Shown here: positions 58,874 to 64,000 of the stretch, in pieces
How positions within the stretch are numbered: position 1 is the stretch's first letter
How the letters are laid out: each line of letters begins with the position of its first letter
NCBI GenBank assembly: GCA_017940415.1
Contig: JAGAYR010000026.1
Span: 1 to 64,000 of the forward strand
DNA from: Lachnospiraceae bacterium
GTDB lineage: Bacteria > Bacillota > Clostridia > Lachnospirales > Lachnospiraceae
Direction of reading: 5' to 3'
DNA length: 64,000 nucleotides
Translations under genes and position numbers: made by a program
The notes under the pieces: model-generated
Told to the model about the DNA's origin: nothing
Database searches by the model: none
Seen by the model: the letters and a program-made list of their open reading frames with translations, nothing else

Positions 58874-60361
58874 ATGGCACACATTGTTGTAAACACCAAG
58901 AAAAGTAAAGGAACCATCAACAAGAATATTTACGGACAGTTCGCAGAGCATCTCGGAAGATGTATCTACGAAGGCGTTTTCGTAAAGGAAGAGGACGGTA
59001 TCCCCAATGTTAACGGAATGAGATGCGATGTAGTTGACGCACTTAAGAACATCAAGGTTCCCGTTATCAGATGGCCCGGCGGATGCTTCGCAGATACCTA
59101 TCACTGGATGGATGGTATCGGACCCAAGGAAAACAGAAAAAAGATCGTTAACACAAACTGGGGCGGAGTTACCGAGGATAACTCATTCGGAACTCACGAA
59201 TTCCTTGAGCTTTGCAAACAGGTAGGATGCGAGCCTTATATCTGCGGCAACGTAGGATCCGGAACCGTTCAGGAAATGAGCGACTGGGTTGAGTATTGCA
59301 ACATGGGCGGTGTTTCACCCATGGCAGACTTAAGAAGAGCAAACGGTGAAGAGAAGCCCTGGAATGTAAAGTACTGGGGTATCGGTAATGAGAACTGGGG
59401 ATGCGGCGGAAACATGACTCCCGAGTTTTATGCAGACGAGTGCAAGAGATATTCCACATTCGTAAGAAATTACGATAACGATCATCCTGTTTACAAGATC
59501 GCATGCGGAGCCAATGCAGATGATTACAACTGGGCTAAGGTAGTTGCAGAGAAAGCAGGACAGTTTGTTGATGCTCTTTCTCTTCACTACTACACAGTAA
59601 CCGGTCCCGACTGGTTCCACAAAAATAAAGCCACAGAGTTTGCAAAGGCAGATTATTTCGAAACCATTAAGAAGACTCTTAAGCTCGGCGAGATCATGGA
59701 TAATAACATCTCAATTCTCAAGCAGGCATCAAAGCCCGATCACGAGCTTAAACTCATCGTTGATGAGTGGGGCAACTGGTTTGAGGTAGAGCCCGGAACA
59801 AATCCCGGATTCCTTTACCAGCAGAACACCATCCGTGATGCGGTTGTTGCAGGTCTTAACCTGAACATGTTCAATGACAGATGCGATACCGTTGTAATGA
59901 GTAACATCGCACAGATGATCAACGTTCTTCAGGCTATGATCCTGACCGACGGTCCCAAGATGATCCTTACTCCTACCTACCATGTATATGATCTCTTCAA
60001 GGATCACATGGATGCTCGTCATGTTGAGAGCTATGCGGAGACCGAGGATCTTAAGGATGGCGAGTACGAGATTCCTTCACTTTCCGTTTCCTCCAGTGAA
60101 AAAGACGGAAAGCTTTGCATCACCGTTGTTAACACCGATCCCGAAAAGGAAGCGGAGATCGATATCATTGTCGGCGGAACTAAGGTAAGCAGCGCAGTTG
60201 CAAAGACCGTCGCAGGCGACATCACCGCTCACAATACCTTCGATAAGCCCGAAAATGTTGTTATCAAGGAAATCGGTGCTGAAGTAACCGAAGGCGGAGC
60301 AGGAATCAAAGTTAAACTTCCTGCAAGCAGCGTAACTTCCATAGTTGCTGTTGAAATGTAA
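58874..60361 (+). CDS. abfA: Alpha-L-arabinofuranosidase, GH51
   Basis: Releases terminal arabinofuranose from arabinan and arabinoxylan oligosaccharides. The 495-residue protein has the GH51 start GTINKNIYGQFAEHLGRCIYEG, WPGGCFADTYHWMDGIGP, the acid/base Glu in WGIGNENWGCGG and the nucleophile Glu in LIVDEWGNWFE, then a C-terminal beta domain. No signal peptide: it is cytoplasmic. It forms a two-gene unit with the beta-helix protein, closed by two tandem terminators. Confidence 0.95.
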   Translation: MAHIVVNTKKSKGTINKNIYGQFAEHLGRCIYEGVFVKEEDGIPNVNGMRCDVVDALKNIKVPVIRWPGGCFADTYHWMDGIGPKENRKKIVNTNWGGVTEDNSFGTHEFLELCKQVGCEPYICGNVGSGTVQEMSDWVEYCNMGGVSPMADLRRANGEEKPWNVKYWGIGNENWGCGGNMTPEFYADECKRYSTFVRNYDNDHPVYKIACGANADDYNWAKVVAEKAGQFVDALSLHYYTVTGPDWFHKNKATEFAKADYFETIKKTLKLGEIMDNNISILKQASKPDHELKLIVDEWGNWFEVEPGTNPGFLYQQNTIRDAVVAGLNLNMFNDRCDTVVMSNIAQMINVLQAMILTDGPKMILTPTYHVYDLFKDHMDARHVESYAETEDLKDGEYEIPSLSVSSSEKDGKLCITVVNTDPEKEAEIDIIVGGTKVSSAVAKTVAGDITAHNTFDKPENVVIKEIGAEVTEGGAGIKVKLPASSVTSIVAVEM

Positions 60362-60368
60362 TTTATAG

Positions 60369-60401
60369 TGAGGGGGCGAATACTCGCCCCCCCTCATTTT
60401 T
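60369..60401 (+). terminator. First terminator after GH51
   Basis: GAGGGGGCGA (60370-60379) pairs with TCGCCCCCCCTC (60384-60395), then a T run. Confidence 0.85.
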
Positions 60402-60437
60402 GCGGAAACGGATATCTGTTTCCGCAGTTTTTGTTTT
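60402..60437 (+). terminator. Second, tandem terminator after GH51
   Basis: GCGGAAAC (60402-60409) pairs perfectly with GTTTCCGC (60418-60425), followed by AGTTTTTGTTTTT. It directly abuts the first terminator. Confidence 0.8.
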
Positions 60438-60459
60438 TCGGACGAATTAGAGTTATAAT
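60431..60459 (+). promoter_or_regulatory. Promoter giving a leaderless GGDEF transcript
   Basis: TTGTTT (60431-60436), 17-nt spacer, TATAAT (60454-60459). The ATG at 60466 is 7 nt behind the -10 box, exactly where transcription would start. Confidence 0.6.
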
Positions 60460-60465
60460 CACCTT

Positions 60466-61620
60466 ATGCAGACTGAATATGCGATTCTCTATGCTGAAAT
60501 AAATATGTTCTCTCTGGCTCTCATTGCCTTCATCCTCTGGAAAACAATGGGACTTTCCAAGATGGTAGCTCAGAGAAATTTTTCCATGTCCATTATTGCG
60601 GAGATGGTCTTTTTTGCATCCGATACTTTATTTGTTCTGATAAATGAACGGGTAATTCTGCTCGGTCCTTTTACATCCGCCGCTAAGCTGCTTTGCAAAG
60701 AGACTTATTTTTTTGCAACGGCACTAATGTGTTATTTCTGGTTTTTGTATTTTGAATATCTGCGTGATTCGGATCTTGTAAAAAGCAAACGCAAAGTACA
60801 GATTTCCACAATTCTCATGGTTCCCATGACTGTTATACTTGTTGTCAATGTGTTTACCGGAATTCTGTTTTATGTCGAGGAAAATGGGGTATATCACAGA
60901 GGCCCTTACTTTATTCTCACTTATGTATTTTCATACATCTATGTTGTGGTTGCGTGTTCTCATACCATTATCGGGGCACTCAGAAAAAAGGGAAACAGTA
61001 ATAAGAAAACACTGGTATTACTTGCTTTGTTCCCTGTAGCTCCCGGAGGCGCAGGTATTATTCAGCTGTTTTATCCCAGACTTCCCGTGGCGTGCGGAGT
61101 ACTTGCACTTGCAACCCTTCTTTTATATCTGAATTGGACCGACCAGCTCATTTCCATTGATCCTCTTACGGGACTTAATAACAGGAAAATGCTGATTCAT
61201 CATTATGATCATTGGTCTAAGAACCATGCGGAAGGAAGCAAACTCTACCTTCTTATGATCGATGCCAACAAATTCAAGTCCATTAACGATACCTACGGTC
61301 ATGTCGAAGGCGACCAGGCTCTTAAGAATATTGCCGATTCTTTACGTCAGGGATGTAAGGAACTTCCCAAGAGAGCAAATATATGCAGATACGGTGGCGA
61401 TGAATTTTCAATTCTCTTTGAATCTTCGGGATTGGAAGAATGTTTGAAACTCAAGGATAGGATCAATGAAAAGCTCAAGGCGATAAATGAGGAGAGCGGA
61501 GTTCCTTTTGAATTAACCGTAAGCATCGGCATCGCCTCTACCGACGGATCCATTTCCCTTAAAGAGTTCATTGATCTTGCAGACGATAACATGTACGAAG
61601 AGAAAGAGAAGAACAGATAA
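60466..61620 (+). CDS. GGDEF diguanylate cyclase with multi-helix membrane sensor
   Basis: The 384-residue protein has about six membrane helices in the first 220 residues (MASE-type integral sensor layout), then a GGDEF domain (about 230-384; DPLTGLNNRKMLIHHY start, active site GGDEF at about 309-313). The I-site RxxD is absent (PKRA instead), so feedback inhibition is not expected. No Shine-Dalgarno precedes the ATG and the promoter ends 7 nt before it, suggesting leaderless translation. The next gene starts 3 nt after its stop. Confidence 0.88.
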   Translation: MQTEYAILYAEINMFSLALIAFILWKTMGLSKMVAQRNFSMSIIAEMVFFASDTLFVLINERVILLGPFTSAAKLLCKETYFFATALMCYFWFLYFEYLRDSDLVKSKRKVQISTILMVPMTVILVVNVFTGILFYVEENGVYHRGPYFILTYVFSYIYVVVACSHTIIGALRKKGNSNKKTLVLLALFPVAPGGAGIIQLFYPRLPVACGVLALATLLLYLNWTDQLISIDPLTGLNNRKMLIHHYDHWSKNHAEGSKLYLLMIDANKFKSINDTYGHVEGDQALKNIADSLRQGCKELPKRANICRYGGDEFSILFESSGLEECLKLKDRINEKLKAINEESGVPFELTVSIGIASTDGSISLKEFIDLADDNMYEEKEKNR

Positions 61621-61623
61621 TAC

Positions 61624-61869
61624 GTGAGCGAATGTAAGCTTTGCCTTATCCGGGATATGGCGGAAAAGGCTGATATATATGAATATGTCAGGAAAACCAG
61701 AGCGATGCTCCCTGAATCCGAGAAGGCCTCTGATGAGCTCTATGAAGAGCGCTTAAATGTCTGTCTGGCCTGCGACAGTCTTCTGGCAGGTACATGTCAG
61801 AAATGCGGCTGTTACGTCGAAATCAGAGCCGCAAGCAAATCCGCACATTGTCCGATGTCCGGGTGGTGA
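61624..61869 (+). CDS. Small Cys-rich protein, DUF6171-like
   Basis: The 81-residue protein starts at GTG 61624. The C-terminal half carries six Cys (VCLACDSLLAGTCQKCGCYV, then AHCP) likely to bind zinc, matching the small DUF6171-type proteins of Firmicutes; an early CKLC pair is also present. The function is unknown. It begins 3 nt after the GGDEF gene and is probably co-translated. The stop falls within the terminator stem. Confidence 0.65.
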   Translation: MSECKLCLIRDMAEKADIYEYVRKTRAMLPESEKASDELYEERLNVCLACDSLLAGTCQKCGCYVEIRAASKSAHCPMSGW

Positions 61870-61891
61870 GTTTAAGCTCACCACTTTTTTT
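61863..61891 (+). terminator. Terminator after DUF6171-like gene
   Basis: GTGGTGAG (61863-61870) pairs perfectly with CTCACCAC (61877-61884), then T7. Confidence 0.9.
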
Positions 61892-62025
61892 ATTCCTCAG
61901 AAGCCAAAATCTACTGAAAAAGGCTGTATTTTTAGGCAAACAGGCAGATTTTACAGTCCGGCTTCTCAAAAAGCTCTGCAACCTTGAAAAGTACGGCTTT
62001 TTTAATGGATTATAGCCCCCAAAAG

Positions 62026-62034
62026 TGGTAGAAT
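62026..62034 (+). promoter_or_regulatory. Extended -10 promoter of alpha/beta hydrolase
   Basis: TGG + TAGAAT. The -35 region is poor. The start codon at 62045 is only 10 nt away, so the mRNA would have a leader of a few bases at most. Confidence 0.5.
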
Positions 62035-62044
62035 ATAGCAGGTT

Positions 62045-62821
62045 ATGGACATTACTATAGACGGTCTGAAAATAGCATATAAATTCACCGGAGAAGGTGA
62101 TGAAACAGCGGTCATTTTACAGGGTTGGGGAACAACTTATCCCCTTTATGACGTAGTGGCAAAAGCCATTCAGCCCAAGTACCGTGTTCTGCAGTTTGAT
62201 CTTCCCGGTTTCGGTTCCAGCCAGGAACCTCCCGAGAGCTGGACGGTAGATCAGTTTACCGACTTTTTTATCAAACTGATGGAAGCTCTTGAGATTAAAA
62301 AGGCGATTCTCATAGGTCATTCTTACGGTGGACGTATGATCATCAAGCTTACCTCACGTAAGAATCTTCCCTTTGAGATAGACAGGATTATTCTCATCGA
62401 CTCTGCGGGAGTCATGCCTAAAAGGTCTCTTGCACAGAAGATAAAAATAAGACGATATAAGATACTTAAAGCAATCCTTAACTTCAAACCCATCTATGCT
62501 TTTTTCAAAGAGATGATAGATCTTTGGAAATCCACTCAGGGTTCCGAAGATTACAGGAATGCTTCACCTGTCATGAAAGGATGTCTGGTTAAGGCGGTAA
62601 ATGAAGACCTTACTCATCTTTTTGCAGGCAACAAATACGATACGCTTTTGATATGGGGTGACAAAGATGATGCCACTCCGCTTTCTGATGCCAAGACCAT
62701 GGAAAAGCTTATGCCTTCATCCGGACTTGCCGTCATTCCCGGAACCGGACATTTTTCTTTTGCGGAAAATGTATCCATGTTCACAGGAATAGTCAGAGCG
62801 TATCTTGATATCACGGAGTAA
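62045..62821 (+). CDS. Alpha/beta hydrolase
   Basis: The 258-residue alpha/beta-hydrolase has a lid of the usual size, ILQGWGTTYPLYDVVAKAI (oxyanion HG-like QGWG), the nucleophile GHSYGG (about residue 95), the Asp in LLIWGDKDDATPL and the terminal His in IPGTGHFSFAEN; the triad is complete. It lies 2 nt before a Mur-ligase gene, and the pair may be a unit for cell-wall related chemistry; the substrate is unknown. Confidence 0.9.
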   Translation: MDITIDGLKIAYKFTGEGDETAVILQGWGTTYPLYDVVAKAIQPKYRVLQFDLPGFGSSQEPPESWTVDQFTDFFIKLMEALEIKKAILIGHSYGGRMIIKLTSRKNLPFEIDRIILIDSAGVMPKRSLAQKIKIRRYKILKAILNFKPIYAFFKEMIDLWKSTQGSEDYRNASPVMKGCLVKAVNEDLTHLFAGNKYDTLLIWGDKDDATPLSDAKTMEKLMPSSGLAVIPGTGHFSFAENVSMFTGIVRAYLDITE

Positions 62822-62823
62822 TA

Positions 62824-64000
62824 ATGGACCTTGCCCTTTTTGTTAAGATCATAAGCGTGATTTGCCTTCTGCTGTGTGCGTGGGCATTTTTCATGGTGCT
62901 CAGATTTAATCTTCATATGCTCCAGTTAAACGGCTACGACAACGAAGAGCATTTTCACTGGCTTAAATCCAATTTCGGCAAACAGAAGCTGCTTGTTATC
63001 GTAATTTGCTTTGCGCCTTTTCTATGCTTTTTCGTTAATGCTGTTACTGTCTGCATTGCTATTTTTATTCTCTATGTAGTCATCAGATTCTACGGTTTTC
63101 TCAAGAAAGTATTCACCAAGAAAAAACTTGTATATACCACGAGAGCCATGAGGCTTGTAATAACAACATGCATACTCGGTGCTCTCATTGCATTCATTGG
63201 CTGGTTTGCGGGAGAGCATACACGTTTCTTCGGCATACTTCATGCCGCATTTCTGGATGTGTGCTTTGTACCTTTCCTTCTGCCTTTTGCCAATGTGATC
63301 AATCGACCCGTAGAGCACATGGTAAGACAGTATTATATCAATGACGCTAAGAAAATCCTGGCTGAAAACGATCACATCCGCGTTATCGGTGTTACGGGAA
63401 GCTATGGTAAGACTTCACTGAAGTTCTATCTGAACACATTACTCAGCGTAAAATATAACGTCCTGGTAACCCCCGAAAGTTACAACACCCCCATGGGAGT
63501 TGTTAAGACTATCAGAGAACAGATGAAGAGTACTCATGAGATCTTTGTATGTGAAATGGGTGCCAGAAAAGTAGGAGAGATAAAAGAGATCTGCGATATA
63601 GTTCATCCACGTGACGGACTGATCACATCCATTGGACCTCAGCATCTCGAGACCTTCTTTAACATGGACAATATCGTTAAAACCAAGTTCGAACTTGGTG
63701 ATGCACTTCCCGATGGTGGACTTCTGTTCCTGAACGGTGATAACGAATACATCACAGGTAATGCGGGAAATTACAAGAACACCGTAATGTACGGAGCAGG
63801 TGATGCAAACGGATACAGAACCGAGAATGTATCGGTATCCGACATGGGAACCACATTTACTGTCATCGCTCCTGACGGAGAAAAAGAAGAATTTACAACA
63901 AGACTTATCGGTGGTCACAATGTCATTAATGTCCTTGGTGCCATTGCCGTAGCACATGCTTACGGGATTCCTCTTGCGGATCTGAAGATCCCCGTAAGAA
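62824..64000 (+). CDS. Mur ligase-family protein with N-terminal membrane segments (MurF-like), truncated by window
   Basis: The frame is open from ATG 62824 to the window end (392 codons seen). The first 155 residues contain about four or five hydrophobic helices (KIISVICLLLCAWAFFMVL and others). Then comes a Mur-ligase core: P-loop VTGSYGKTS (about residue 190), NTPMGVVKTI, CEMGARKVGEI, GPQHLETF and GGHNVINVLGAIAVAHA. The closest family is MurF (adds D-Ala-D-Ala to the UDP-MurNAc-tripeptide). Membrane-anchored Mur-ligase-like proteins of this shape occur in Clostridia; their substrate is not certain. The C-terminal domain lies outside. Confidence 0.88.
   Translation, partial: MDLALFVKIISVICLLLCAWAFFMVLRFNLHMLQLNGYDNEEHFHWLKSNFGKQKLLVIVICFAPFLCFFVNAVTVCIAIFILYVVIRFYGFLKKVFTKKKLVYTTRAMRLVITTCILGALIAFIGWFAGEHTRFFGILHAAFLDVCFVPFLLPFANVINRPVEHMVRQYYINDAKKILAENDHIRVIGVTGSYGKTSLKFYLNTLLSVKYNVLVTPESYNTPMGVVKTIREQMKSTHEIFVCEMGARKVGEIKEICDIVHPRDGLITSIGPQHLETFFNMDNIVKTKFELGDALPDGGLLFLNGDNEYITGNAGNYKNTVMYGAGDANGYRTENVSVSDMGTTFTVIAPDGEKEEFTTRLIGGHNVINVLGAIAVAHAYGIPLADLKIPVR

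Noticed and set aside
1..64000. CRISPR array, rRNA or complete tRNA genes
   Set aside because: No regularly spaced 23-47 nt repeats with unique spacers, and no full cloverleaf or rRNA sequence was recognised by eye.

Overview
The window looks like chromosomal DNA of an anaerobic Gram-positive Clostridia, most likely a plant-fibre-degrading Lachnospiraceae close to Butyrivibrio or Pseudobutyrivibrio. The basis is the gene content: a priA-def-fmt-rsmB-rlmN-stp-pknB-rsgA cluster, HemZ, fused SecDF, indolepyruvate:ferredoxin oxidoreductase, GH43 and GH51 arabinan/xylan enzymes without secretion signals, and many GGDEF/EAL proteins. The genus is inferred, not proven. No rRNA gene, intact tRNA gene or CRISPR array was seen.

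Layout. Bases 1-2130 are a decayed mobile-element margin. They hold a 13-bp tandem array, the C-terminal remnant of an SRAP peptidase abutting a shard of a phage ClpP-like protease, a tetR gene and an alpha/beta-hydrolase gene that are each broken by one in-frame stop codon, and what looks like the 3' end of a tRNA-Leu gene (candidate attachment site). Bases 2243-4610 carry small lipoproteins and unknown proteins. Bases 4646-8171 hold pyruvate kinase, a GH43 enzyme and an EAL protein. Bases 8325-14651 are a housekeeping run (SEC-C protein, DUF308 membrane protein, apt, rel, MBL hydrolase, hemZ). Bases 14693-19880 hold a GGDEF protein, a polar amino-acid ABC transporter and two small membrane proteins, one of them a PAP2-fold protein lacking its catalytic histidines. 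Bases 19991-23724 are hisS-aspS-PPTase. Bases 23746-31410 are an iorAB-paaK-ACT module for aryl-pyruvate/aryl-acetate metabolism bracketed by two ABC exporters. Bases 31479-33454 are a minus-strand padR-DUF1700-DUF4097 operon with a self-operator-like promoter. Bases 33607-38885 hold trpD, GGDEF, a NodB-fold deacetylase, a zinc-ribbon membrane protein and an SPFH protein. Bases 39047-44910 hold a CorC/HlyC protein, SecDF, a TIGR04076 protein and RecJ. Bases 45201-55077 are the priA-to-rsgA translation and signalling operon. Bases 55085-64000 hold a large membrane protein, a beta-helix protein with GH51 arabinofuranosidase, a GGDEF protein, a small Cys-rich protein, an alpha/beta hydrolase and a Mur ligase cut by the window edge.

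The least expected signal is a family of short palindromic elements scattered between and inside genes. One subfamily (GAAACAG...GGGGACGGTTCT arms, often paired around an 11-nt centre) occurs at 17618, 18422, 24688 and 38904. A second (TGACA...GGGACGC arms) occurs at 40362 and as an inverted pair that exactly brackets the TIGR04076-recJ gene pair. The 24688 copy lies in frame inside an ABC exporter gene and encodes a 22-residue insert in the TMD-NBD linker; because the element is palindromic, both strands encode nearly the same peptide. The 18422 copy supplies a stop codon to one gene. Several genes also appear to be leaderless or nearly so, with the -10 box only 7-13 nt from the start codon.

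c-di-GMP signalling is dense: one EAL and three GGDEF proteins in 64 kb, with different sensory parts. Sugar processing by GH43, the beta-helix protein and GH51 appears to be cytoplasmic, on imported oligosaccharides.
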